The notes beneath the pieces are model-generated. The model had not been told where the DNA came from. It searched no databases and was given only the letters and a program-made list of their open reading frames with translations. Positions 9,521 through 18,674 of a DNA stretch of 64,000 bases are shown piece by piece; positions within the stretch are counted from its first letter, which is position 1; each line of letters begins with the position of its first letter. The translations under genes were made by a program, and so were the position numbers. This stretch comes from Macrocystis pyrifera. Taxonomy: Eukaryota; Sar; Phaeophyceae; Laminariales; Laminariaceae. The DNA lies in NCBI GenBank assembly GCA_031763025.1, contig JASSKH010000005.1:9952849-10016848 (forward strand), read 5' to 3'.

Positions 9521-12262
9521 TCATGCTTCGGAGAATCGACGGGCGTGTACTCGCGGCGGATGCCGTGGTGGTTGAGCAACTCCACGAACTCCGCCTTGGT
9601 GAACTCGGTGCCGTTGTTCGAGCGAAGGCACTCCACGATGGACGGCACACCCTTCGCGCTGATGTCGGCCAGGAAACCAGCGAACCTTCGGGACGTCGGA
9701 CTTCCGCTTCAAGAAATACGGCCACCCCAGTCGCGAGTAGTCGTCGACGATCATCATCAAGTACTGCGCACCGCCAGCAGACGTAGACTGTTGTCCCGAC
9801 AGATCCACGAACAGACGCTCCAGAGGCCTGGTAGAACGGCACTCGGTCGTCCACGGCACCGCCATCCTCCTCCCTTTCGCCTCAGAACACCCAGCACACG
9901 GAACCAACTCCCCAAAAACCTTAATGCCCATCTGGCGTGCCGTCTCACGGAGAGTGTCAGCATGGGAGTGGGCAAGGGCAACGTGAAGGTCGTTAATATC
10001 GATCCTCCTCATTTTTCCAGGAGCCAAAACAGCGGCAGCGATCGGGGTCTCTACAATCCGCGTGGCGTCTACGTATGAACCCGCGTCCCTACGCACGAAA
10101 GACAGTTGTCCATTCAACGTGTGAGCTCCCTGAGCATCAAGTGTCACCGGGCATTTCAACATTACTGCATGAAGCGAAAATAAGTTGAAGCGAACACCGG
10201 GTACGTATGCTACGTCCACCAGCCTAACTTGAACGTCACCCTGAGAGCTGTGCATCACAATTGGAATCTGGCCGAAGTACTCTATCTTCAGTGACCTCAT
10301 GTCACCGACCACCAAACGGCTCTTACCAGGGGGAGGGGGAGTACAGTTTACCATACCAAAAGGGTTGCCAGTCACATGACAAGTTGCTCCCGAATCCGCT
10401 ACCCACTCTTCTCTCCCATTAACCCAAAACAAATCATCATTCGCCTTGCCTTGGTGCGCAAACTGCGCGGTGAGGAGGTGCGGATCGAACGTAGGCGTAG
10501 GGTTGCCGTTGTTCGCTGGGCCAGGGGAGGGGGAAGTGCTGAAGGAGGGTTGTTGTGGCGGGGAAGCTCTGGCCGAGGTATACCCACCACTGCCGTAGGG
10601 CGTCTCCTGCAGCCAGCCACCTCCGTAGTATGGTTGTTGGGCGGATTGAGGAGAAGCGGCACCTGGGAAAGCGACATTCATTTGCGCGGGAGCTGCCTGG
10701 CATTCCGCGGCGTGGTGGCCCGGTCTGCCGCACCGGAAGCAGGGCCCCTTGCGCCTCCATGTGTTATTCGGTGGGGGACCCCAGCCTGCCGGAGTCGCTG
10801 CGGGCGGCGGGGGCATCGGCGGCAACGTCCCTGGTGGTGGGTCGGTAGGTACCCAACCCATAGGGGGGACTACTCCGCCCGTACCGAAGGGGTCTGGGGC
10901 TGAGTCATCCCAACGATACCTGCAGGCCACGGCATCCCAACGCCATTTGGGGCCGGTTATCCCCCCCCCCGAAGCTCCTCCCCGGTTGCCACGTTGCTGA
11001 TGGGGACGGTGCTGCTGCTGCTGTTGCTGGGGCTGATGCTGCTGCCGTTGGTGCTGCTGCTGCTGCTGCTGGGGCTGCTGCTGCTGATGATATTGCTGCT
11101 GCTGCTGCTGCTGCTGATACTGTCGCTGGAGCTGCTGCTGCTGCTGCTGCTGCTGCTGGAGCTGGAGCTGCTGCTGCTGATGATACTGCCGCTGCTGCTG
11201 CTGCTGCTGCTGTTGCCCATCCTTGAGCCTCCCGCCTCTCCTGTTCCTCCTTCCCCCTCCTGGACCCGCACCTCCGCCACCGGCAGGCTGCGCACCTCCG
11301 GCGTACAAGGCATGCTGATCTACCACTCCCTGCACGCCCAACGCCCTAGAAATCATCTCCTTCTCTACCTTGTCGTTAGCATACGCGTCACGGATGATCT
11401 CATCGATCTCGGAACGGGGGATGGAAGGGCGGGAAAGAATGGACTTGCTTTGAATAGTATACAAAGATGAGATGTTGGTAACAATGTGGCGGTTAACTTC
11501 CTCTGTACTCTTACCACATCCTAGCATCGCCAGCTCATCTGCTGCCTTGTCCACCCTTGCTAGGAACAGCAAGGGGTTTTCGTCCTCGGCCATTCGGATT
11601 GTATCGAATTCCCTCCTCAATCTATGAGTTGCGGCTATCGTCTTCGGCATGTAATAGTCTTCTAACTCCTTCCAAGCACCACTCGGAGACATTGCCTTCT
11701 GCATTCTAAACTCAGCCATATCGTATCCTGTCATGGCCTCCATCATCAATCCATACACCAATCTCGCGTCCCTGATCTCCTGGGGGGAATGTCTGGAGGC
11801 TAATTCCTCCGGCGAAACCCTCATGTCACCCACCATAACTGGGTTTGCTGTGCTACTGAGTACATGCAAGCACCCAAGCGATGATAGGTATGCCAAAAAC
11901 TTACTACGCCACATGCTAAAGTGGGCCTCTACGTTATCGAACTTCGGGGGTCTCGACTGGGACAAACTTGGGCGGTACAAAGAAGGTAATGACATGCCTG
12001 ATCGGGCCTCCAGCCCAGGTGTCGGCACCGTCGACGCTGCTTGTTGTCTTCCAGCAGTTCCTTCTCCTCTCGTCTCCCCACCGGCCCCCCCTTCCTTTCC
12101 TGCTCCCTGCGCGTCCCTCTCGGCGCGCAGTCTCTGCTCCTCCATCGTCCTTTCCAGGACCTCTATTTTCTTCCTCATCTCCTCTATGGTCTTTTCACTC
12201 TCCACGCTGGCTTCTTGACTGGGCATGTCCTCGAAACTAGGCATGCCGAAACAGGTTCCCAC
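9521..12262 (-). CDS. Copia gag, protease and integrase N-terminus
   Basis: A 913-residue open frame. An N-terminal coiled-coil-like stretch (KTIEEMRKKIEVLERTMEEQ) precedes a copia gag core with PPKFDNVEAHFSMWRSKFLA and DENPLLFLARVDKAADELAM. A glutamine-rich region encoded by CTG repeats follows (10998-11215). The zinc knuckle CFRCGRPGHHAAEC is at 10700-10741. Protease has VADSGATCHVTGN at about 10365-10409. Integrase shows LAHSHADTL, CAGC, FVDLSGQQ (first Asp) and MMIVDDYSRLGW (second Asp). True homology ends near 9690, where a frameshift moves to the next segment. The start is the ATG about 60 bases inside the 5' LTR edge. Confidence 0.9.
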   Translation of the reverse strand: MGTCFGMPSFEDMPSQEASVESEKTIEEMRKKIEVLERTMEEQRLRAERDAQGAGKEGGAGGETRGEGTAGRQQAASTVPTPGLEARSGMSLPSLYRPSLSQSRPPKFDNVEAHFSMWRSKFLAYLSSLGCLHVLSSTANPVMVGDMRVSPEELASRHSPQEIRDARLVYGLMMEAMTGYDMAEFRMQKAMSPSGAWKELEDYYMPKTIAATHRLRREFDTIRMAEDENPLLFLARVDKAADELAMLGCGKSTEEVNRHIVTNISSLYTIQSKSILSRPSIPRSEIDEIIRDAYANDKVEKEMISRALGVQGVVDQHALYAGGAQPAGGGGAGPGGGRRNRRGGRLKDGQQQQQQQQRQYHQQQQLQLQQQQQQQQQLQRQYQQQQQQQQYHQQQQPQQQQQQHQRQQHQPQQQQQQHRPHQQRGNRGGASGGGITGPKWRWDAVACRYRWDDSAPDPFGTGGVVPPMGWVPTDPPPGTLPPMPPPPAATPAGWGPPPNNTWRRKGPCFRCGRPGHHAAECQAAPAQMNVAFPGAASPQSAQQPYYGGGWLQETPYGSGGYTSARASPPQQPSFSTSPSPGPANNGNPTPTFDPHLLTAQFAHQGKANDDLFWVNGREEWVADSGATCHVTGNPFGMVNCTPPPPGKSRLVVGDMRSLKIEYFGQIPIVMHSSQGDVQVRLVDVAYVPGVRFNLFSLHAVMLKCPVTLDAQGAHTLNGQLSFVRRDAGSYVDATRIVETPIAAAVLAPGKMRRIDINDLHVALAHSHADTLRETARQMGIKVFGELVPCAGCSEAKGRRMAVPWTTECRSTRPLERLFVDLSGQQSTSAGGAQYLMMIVDDYSRLGWPYFLKRKSDVPKVRWFPGRHQREGCAVHRGVPSLEQRHRVHQGGVRGVAQPPRHPPRVHARRFSEA
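10998..11215. repeat. CTG/CAG tract (polyglutamine in copia gag)
   Basis: Interrupted CTG trinucleotides on the plus strand read as Gln/His-rich sequence on the minus strand, between the gag core and the zinc knuckle. It is low-complexity and likely length-variable. Confidence 0.85.
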
Positions 12263-12319
12263 TTCTCTAGGTTGGCCTTGGCTACGCTTGCCAATAGAAG
12301 ATCGCCGGACTCACTAGTG

Positions 12320-12597
12320 CGTTGATTGATCTCTAAAGGTATAGGCGCAGCTGGCACGGGAACGCGTGGTTGACTCCAGACAGTAACACGGAACTCCTCT
12401 TGTATTATATCCGAGCTGTCGAGTGACAGCTCATGCATCGTATGCAGGTTATTATCCAACAAGACGCGGGAATAAACCTCCCGTTTATCCCCCCGAATAT
12501 CCGACTAAATATCCCCCTCCTATAATCCTATATCAATAGATGGAACTCCCTAATATTAGATGTAACGTCTCCGTCGTGTTTCTGCGCACAATCAATA
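12320..12597 (-). repeat. Copia 5' LTR
   Basis: Partner of the LTR at 5978-6254. The homologous block starts GTTGATTGATCTC and ends CACAATCAATA. The small ATG-initiated frame shared by both LTRs is not known to be coding. Confidence 0.9.
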
Positions 12598-12602
12598 GAA
12601 AT
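12598..12602. repeat. Target-site duplication of the copia element, right copy
   Basis: GAAAT, identical to 5973-5977. Confidence 0.85.
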
Positions 12603-13068
12603 CAATGTGTTTTCTCCCGGCAATGCTGGCGGGGGACGGGCAGGAAGGGCCGAACCGCCGTCGACCTGTCAGTTACCGGCGCGGAAGGTGCCTGACTGGC
12701 GTTCATTCGGGTTTCCGCCCGAGTCATGCGAAGCACCGTAGCGAACCCCCGAGGCGGGAGCTGGGGCGAAAGAGGCAGAGGTGGTCGAACCATCACCGTG
12801 ATGGCCGTAGTGAGACTATTGGTGTCCTCGTTCTGCGTGCGTTGTAGTCGTCACCTTGTCTGTGCTGTTGACCTTGGCCGTGGTACTGCCCACGCGAGCG
12901 GCCGGGACGACGCTTTTGTTTCCGCTGGTTGTGTTTGTTCGGTTGTGGTTTGTTCTCGCGGCAGTGTCTGATCATGCGTTCTTGCCAACGACGGGACGCC
13001 GCGCCGTCGTCGCCGAGCGTCCCGAGGTCGGCGTTCAAAATGCCTTCAAGGTTTTGGAAGGGGCGTCT

Positions 13069-13110
13069 ACACTGTCTGAGGGAGTGTGAGTCTTCGTGGC
13101 AGTTCAAGCA
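13069..13110 (-). other. CCHC zinc knuckle of gypsy gag
   Basis: CLNCHEDSHSLRQC has the C-x2-C-x4-H-x4-C spacing of a retroelement nucleocapsid zinc knuckle. Confidence 0.88.
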
Positions 13111-15253
13111 GTGACCTCGGTTTTCGCTGAGGGCGGCCGCGCGAGCGGACGATGAAGGCCACTCTAGAGGGGAGGGTCCTCGGTCTGGATGGACATGCAA
13201 ACAGTGTCAACTTCAGCGTAGTGGTGTTCTTCTAGGGGCCAGCAGTTGGAAGAGGTGTCAAGCCACGGGTCGAGGCAGTCAGATATGGATTTTTGTTGAC
13301 ATTCATCACAAGCGGATTCTTGCGCGATCCTGTCTTCCACGAAGGTGAATGGGAAAGCGTCCGACCCTGGCCGCAACCATTACTGCCTGGCCGGGGCCCC
13401 GACGAGGCGGATGACCGCACACTCGTCGAAGAAGCAGGCAAAGAAAAATATTTTTCGCCGTTAATGGCGGGTGCTTATTATTCGCGAGAGTCTAAAACGC
13501 CAACCACATGGCGCCCAAAGTGCCGAACAGCCTCGATACAGCCGCCAAAGCTCCCGCGTACAGCGTGGGCATCGAGCTGGGGTACTGCTCGTTGACTGCC
13601 ATCCGAACCACCTCCAAAACAACCTCCACCCCCGGTTCCAAAACACCCTCAGTCACCGTCGCTGCCGACACCACCCCTCGAAATTATGCCCGGCTAAAAT
13701 CGCAAAAGGGGGTCCAGTTAGGCACGCCTAAATTATGCAACTTGGAGTAGCTGCCCCCCGTGTCGGTGCGGTCGAAGTGGTTGCTCAGTAACCTCAGGAG
13801 GAGCGTGAACGCCTCCGATCCCGTCGATCCAGCTGCGAGGGCGCGCGACACCTGTACGAAAAAATCATCCATCAAGGTAGTGAGGGGGGCGGTCGTAGGC
13901 TTGTCAGGCGTGATGGCGCGCGCGAAGGATTTCTGGAGGGGGTGCTCCCAGCCGGGGATCCAATCGGTAGAACTAAGGTCTTCATGGCTGCCATCGTTGC
14001 ACATCATGAGAATATCAGAGGCGGAGGCCGTGACCGAACGAGTGAGTTGTTGGGCGGCATCGGAAGGGTTGATCGAAGAGGGAAAACGTTGGACAGAAAT
14101 ACACGAAATATCTTTGATTCTTGGGTGTTTGTACGCCCGTTGAGCGTCGGCAGCAAGCTCTTTCGTGGCGGCTGCGGCGGCGGAGTCGATCGTCGATGTT
14201 CGGGCGTAAGAAAAGTTAGACGACACGGGCATGGCGCGGTCATCGGACATGGTCAAGCGACCAAGAAGCGCGGCGGAAGAAGCAACATCGGTCAGCGAGG
14301 GAACCACTTGCCTCTTGGAGCTAGTCGTGACCTCGGGAACGGGGGCCTTGCTGCTGCCGTCCGTGGAGGCGCTGGAAGAACTGGCCCGAGAAGCGTCTCC
14401 CCGCGGGCTGTATCTTCTGGAGCGCTCGTCGCTCAAGCTATTGGCCGCGGTTTCGCCGGCGTCCAGCCCCGTCTCGCCGAGATGTGGCCCCGGCTCGATC
14501 TGTACCCTGCCCACGGCGGAAACTGTCGTTATGGCCGGCCGATTCCCCCCCCCCCAATCGGGCATCGGGCGTTCCGCCGCGATCCCCGCGGCGGACCCCG
14601 AAATGGCGGACCAGGGCTGGAGAAGGGCTGCCTTGTCCGTCGAAGTGAGGAGGGTCCATGCCCCAGGAAGTCGGGGAAGCGAGGCTTGGGCACTGTCAGG
14701 CTCCGCGGCCGCCATCTGCGCGTCCTCCGCAGCTGCCAGCCGCTCGTCTTCCACGACCGCCATCCGCGCGTCCTCCGAGTCGGTGTGCTCGTTGTCCACG
14801 GCGTCTTCCAGAGGCGTGGGGTCCGGGAGCTTGAGTGTCCTCTCTCCCGACGAGGAAGGGGAGCCGTACGTCCCCAGCCCTCTGGTAGACCTGGCGGGGC
14901 TGGATGCCTCCTCCCGAGTATTCGCCGTCCGTAACATGCTGTGGCGGGGACGGGCGAAATATATCAGAGCAGGGGAAGGCGCCGCGGCAGGGGGCGGCGG
15001 GATTCGGTGGTTCTCAGGGTCGTGGAGCTCAAAAGCAGCGGAGGCAATAACCGCGGCTTGTGCTTCAGCAGCTTAGCAGTGATCAAGGCGTTACGCACCA
15101 TGCGGCGAGTGCTATGAGCGCTGGGGGAACGAGCATCGACCACAAAAGGTGTCGCGATAAAAGGGCGGTCGTCACGGTTTGTACTTGTACTAACAACAAG
15201 TGTGGTTGGTTTTGGTACGTCTCAGGTACTGGAGGGCCTGTTAAAAGCATCGT

Positions 15254-15735
15254 CCCCTCTAACAGCACTATTAAAACTCACATCAGCACGAGAATTCTCA
15301 GCAGAAACGTCACGGGTGGCTACAGGTGCGGGCAACACAGGCGCAATACTGAAATCCAGTGTGCCGTCTTGTGGGCGAGGCGCGGGAAAAAATTCACGAG
15401 TGGCAGCATTGCTCCCTCTAACAGCTGCATTAAAAGTCGTAGCAGTACTGAAATTTCCAGCAGAATCGGCGTGGGTGGCTACAGCAACGGGCAAAGCAGG
15501 CGCAATACTGAAATTCAGTGTGCCGTTTTCTGGGCGAGGCGCGGGAAAAATTCACGAGCGGCCGCACCACTCCCTCTAACAGCAGTATTAAAACGAGCGG
15601 CAGTACGGAATCGCCAGGCAGAATCTTCGTTTGTAGCTACAGCAGCGAGGGAAGCAGGCTTCATACTGAAGTCCAGTGTGTCATCGTGTGGCTGCGGTAC
15701 AAGAAAAAATTCACGAGTGGCAGCATCGCTCGTGA
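15254..15735. repeat. Three tandem units of about 157 bp in gag N-terminus
   Basis: Each unit starts with a CCCTCTAACAGC-type phrase. It contains GCAATACTGAAAT and GAAAAAATTCACGAG, and encodes variants of AATREFFPAPRPQDGTLDFS on the minus strand. The units have diverged, and one carries a frame change. Confidence 0.8.
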
Positions 15736-15929
15736 TCATCCTACGCGTACGAGCGGGGTTGGATAGCAGCGGAATACAAGTCAGAAAAACAGTCTCAAAC
15801 ACCCCCTCATCTGGCCCAGAAGCAGGTAGACCCAATGGCGAGGAGCGCAGCTGGGTGGCGGCGAGAGCGCTGCGTCCGGGTTTGTCCGACGCGCTCTGGT
15901 CCAGAGCAGAAGCAGCTGAATCCCAGGGC

Positions 15930-16230
15930 TGGCTGGGTACGCGCTAATCGGAGCGGGGGCTTCCAGGTGGCTTGGACGGCAGAGGGCACGAGTGGGGAGC
16001 CAAAGCTGCAAAACCCAAGGCCTGGCTGGTCACGCGCGCCACGCGCTCTAAGGAGCGGGGACGTCCAGTTGTCTTGGACGGCAGAGGGCTCGAGTGGGGA
16101 TCAATAGCTGCAATACCCAAAGCCTGGCTGATCATGCGCTCCACGGAGCGGGGAGGTCCAGTTGTCTTAGACGGCACAGCTCGCTCAGCCGAGCGAGAAA
16201 GCACAGAAGGTGTCTTGAACGAAGTCCGTT
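15930..16230. repeat. Three tandem units of about 90 bp in gag N-terminus
   Basis: Repeated minus-strand peptides LPSKTTGRPRSLERV, LPSKTTGPPRSVERM and LPSKPPGSPRSD mark three units. A second, independent array lies just to the left. Confidence 0.75.
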
Positions 16231-16510
16231 TTCTTGGGGTCGCTCGCGCTTCGTCTTGGGGCTCCTGCCGAGGCTCTTGCTCCTCTTGTTGGTCTGTTGT
16301 ACAAGGCGCACGATTCACATCGACGGGCCTTGGGCGGTGGGGCACTGAGGGGCCCTGGGCAGTGGCTCGGCCACCGTGAGGGGAAGCAGACCCTCCCATC
16401 TCTTGAGTCTCCATCGTGTAGTGTGTGGAACAAACTTACTCCAGAAAAGCAAACGGTCGAGAAAGAGAGACAACTCGTGCCGACAAAAAGGCGGAAAAAG
16501 TCCTGAGCCG

Positions 16511-16528
16511 AAGGCGCCGATGTCGCCA
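16511..16528 (-). other. Candidate primer-binding site of gypsy element A
   Basis: Two bases after the 5' LTR end, the minus strand reads TGGCGACATCGGCGCCTT. It begins with TGG, the complement of a tRNA CCA end. The matching tRNA is not identified. Confidence 0.6.
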
Positions 16529-16530
16529 CT

Positions 16531-16799
16531 TGTTAAGATCAGAGGTCGGGACACTTTGTATCCCTCGACAGGTTTGCCTATAAAGTCGGTACTCGTTGGT
16601 ACTCACGTGTCTTGGTTGCTTAGAGATAGAAGAACAGTTTTATTCCTTTCGTGGCACGCTGAGACTGAGACCAAGCTCGTGCCTCTCTGGAAAACCCCAG
16701 GTTTTCCACCTAAGATACGCCTTCCAAGTACTATGATCCCCTTGCCTGAACCCAGCGAATCACCGACTTTTCAACTTCATTCAAGGCAGTATCATAACA
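16531..16799 (-). repeat. 5' LTR of gypsy element A
   Basis: The 269-bp segment begins TGTTA and ends TAACA, a perfect 5-bp terminal inverted repeat. Relics of the same LTR family occur at 29385-29592 (inverted), 36924-37217 and 46208-46431. Those copies support the right boundary. Confidence 0.82.
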
Positions 16800-17355
16800 C
16801 TCGCGAAGGGGTGCAATCCGCTCACTACGCCCACACGGCAACCAGGTCTCATCCCGACCCGTACATCGACATCTGGATACAATCCCTGTATCTTCTGCAG
16901 AAAGCGTTGATGGCGATCGTTCGTATCTTCGGAAGACTACTATCCTCGCCGCGGATAGGTCGTACCAGCTGGTATATACCGACCTGCGTGGGCCCATATA
17001 TATCCCCTCCTGCTGTTGGAAGATACCGATACAAGCGGCCGACAGAAATGGTTATGACAGGGGGACCGACCACAGGTCACAAACATGGGAGGCGCAACCC
17101 TTTTGTGTGAACGTACTGGTGGTTCTGGTGTTCGTACATCCCAACCGGAGCCGTATAAGGCACGACAACAAGGTGTCGGCGAACACAAGCATAGATTAGA
17201 TGTATCACAGCACGCAACGGAAGATGCAGCTATCGCCAGTGACCCTGCGGGGTACGAGCCGCTTGACGCCGCGATTGGACTGCCCATCGTCATGAAGCCG
17301 ATGGAATGCGCTTGTACTACATGCCGACAACCCGTTTCTTAATCATCGTTCGGAT
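16800..17355. other. Flank of element A, nothing recognised
   Basis: Unique-looking sequence right of the LTR. A short open frame at 17085-17342 has no recognisable motif. Confidence 0.4.
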
Positions 17356-17575
17356 GGGAGGTTACGGCTTCCCCGACTTCTCCCAAGAAGGTGATAGAAG
17401 GGGCCTACGTTAAAGCCCCTTCGGTTTGGGAGCTTGCGGCTGTTCCCAGTTGATCCAAGGAGCCGATCGAAGAGGTATAAACACCTCTCGAACGGGGAGA
17501 CTGCGACTGTTTCGGGTTATTCCGAGCAGGCGATAAAAGTCATCCAGGAAGACGGCTCACCGCCGGGAGAAGCGC
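17356..17575. repeat. Three tandem units of about 70 bp with hairpins
   Basis: Units start at 17356, 17428 and 17495 with GGGAG, then a conserved CGGCTGTTCC-like phrase and GATAGAA/GATCGAA. Units 1 and 2 then carry hairpins at the same place with different stems: AGGGGC/GCCCCT and AGAGGT/ACCTCT. Unit 3 has lost this hairpin or has a weaker one. Confidence 0.6.
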
Positions 17576-18674
17576 GAGTGTAGATAGTCGTATGCACACG
17601 GGCTTGGCATGCCTTAGCGTGCTTGGGGTATGGATGCTTTTGCAAATCCTGCACAATCATGGATTTGTTAAGTGTAAAGTGATAGTTCGCAATACCAAAC
17701 GTGCCACTGCATGCAAATCACTTGCCTGTGCTGTTAAACAGGACGCAGACGCTCATATGTAGATTGTGATGCTCCTCATCTAGTTCAACTTTGACGATCT
17801 GACCAACACATTCCTAGCTGCAGACGACCAAAAAAAAAACACTAGAAACGCACCGTGCATGGACTACAGAAACAGCAGATGTGCACTTCCTGCTGCGAGT
17901 ACTAACCCAGGCCTGCGCGTTCTCCGTTATTGTGATCGAAGCGAGAGCAATTAAACATAATTCCCCAAGATTTACTCTTGCATTGCCCGTCGCCACCAAA
18001 TTAGTACCGCTACATAATTCTGACGCGAAGCTGTTGAGGGCGATTGTTTTGAGGCGGAGATCTTGATGCTGATCTTTGAGGACCTCGGGATATGTCACAT
18101 AAATCAGTTTGGGGACTGGTACTAGTTCCGAATTCCATCACCGGTCAGTACCTAGGCAATATAAACCCCATGACATAGAGTACGCCAAAAAACGATACGC
18201 TACGCCATAAACACGACAGGAACTGCTTGTAGACACGAGCCTGTCAGAGAATTTCCCAGGTCGGCGCTGGTACGGACTCTGCTCCCACTTGATACCCTGA
18301 TCCCGCCCGGACCTGATCCCACTTGGCACCCTGCTCCCACTGAGAGATGCAGAAGTTTTATTAGCCGTCGGCAGCGCCCACCAAGGCATCCTGCCTGCAC
18401 GCGACTGTATCCACCATACTCGGGGTTACCACCAGAACGGCCACGGCACATGTTTGCTGTTGTATCATACCACAGTGCCGGCACGTACTACGTACCAGGT
18501 ACGCCAGCAGTGGGAACGCTCCTTGTTGCCTCCCCTAGGTTAGCCCCCCGACCTCTCTTGCTAGATAAAATACTCTTAGGAAATAATGCACGAGCTCTAT
18601 CACCCCGAGCGCAGCCTGTGCAATCAAGCACATTGCGGTCATCAGAACAGTGAGCCCTCTTTAGGTTTCTCGCC
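17576..18674. other. Region downstream of the transporter gene
   Basis: It probably includes the 3' untranslated region of the minus-strand transporter gene near 18.5-18.67 kb. No motif or other gene is seen. Confidence 0.4.

Larger units (their letters stand above)
8326..9690 (-). pseudogene. Copia integrase C-terminal half and proline-rich linker to RT
   Basis: The segment starts after a frameshift near 9690 (AGFLADISAKGVPSIVECLR). The third integrase catalytic region follows: RSNNGTEFTKAEF, where DNGTEF is usual so the Asp is Asn, then SPKHDGVIERR with the catalytic Glu region. Next come LWAESCVYASDVINMTARVR, a long Pro/Ser run (about 8830-9090) and four imperfect copies of a GRTRGETARHQE-type repeat (about 8565-8800). 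It ends with the RT lead-in AIWRQAMDKEYHGLADAGTF and two stop codons. Confidence 0.88.
5978..12597 (-). mobile_element. Ty1/copia LTR retrotransposon inserted in element A
   Basis: Two near-identical LTRs (5978-6254 and 12320-12597) flank minus-strand gag, protease, integrase, RT and RNase H in copia order (integrase before RT). GAAAT target repeats lie outside both LTRs. The termini are TGTTGATTG and CAATCAATA, an imperfect inverted repeat in which one end has TA rather than the canonical CA. A frameshift, stops and active-site changes show it is no longer autonomous. By eye the LTRs differ at only about ten positions, so insertion was fairly recent. Confidence 0.93.
12603..16414 (-). pseudogene. 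Ty3/gypsy gag of element A
   Basis: Gag packages element RNA. A candidate start is METQEMGGSASPHGG at 16414, about 100 bases after the primer-binding site. The N-terminal part contains two repeat arrays. The main 417-residue frame (13684-14937) contains DAAQQLTRSV, STDWIPGWEHPLQKSFARAI and LTTLMDDFFVQVSRAL, which recur in the gag relic at 32.3-32.9 kb. Further frames carry SSMPTLYAGALAAVSRLFGT, and then a CCHC zinc knuckle GHCLNCHEDSHSLRQC at 13069-13113, followed by a basic tail (RKQKRRPGRSRGQ). Several frame changes break it. Confidence 0.8.
1..16799 (-). mobile_element. Ty3/gypsy LTR retrotransposon A, nested and truncated by the window edge
   Basis: Reading leftward the order is 5' LTR (16531-16799), primer-binding site, gag with zinc knuckle, NADAR-like domain, retropepsin, RT, RNase H and integrase. 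That is the Ty3/gypsy order, with RT before integrase. The 3' LTR must lie left of base 1. A copia element (5978-12597) and a SINE (1845-2176) interrupt it, and many frameshifts show it is inactive. It is recognised from domain motifs and order, not from a database match. Confidence 0.9.

Noticed and set aside
10994..11470. Leucine-rich open frame resembling a membrane protein
   Set aside because: CTG repeats read in another frame; the real reading is polyglutamine in copia gag.
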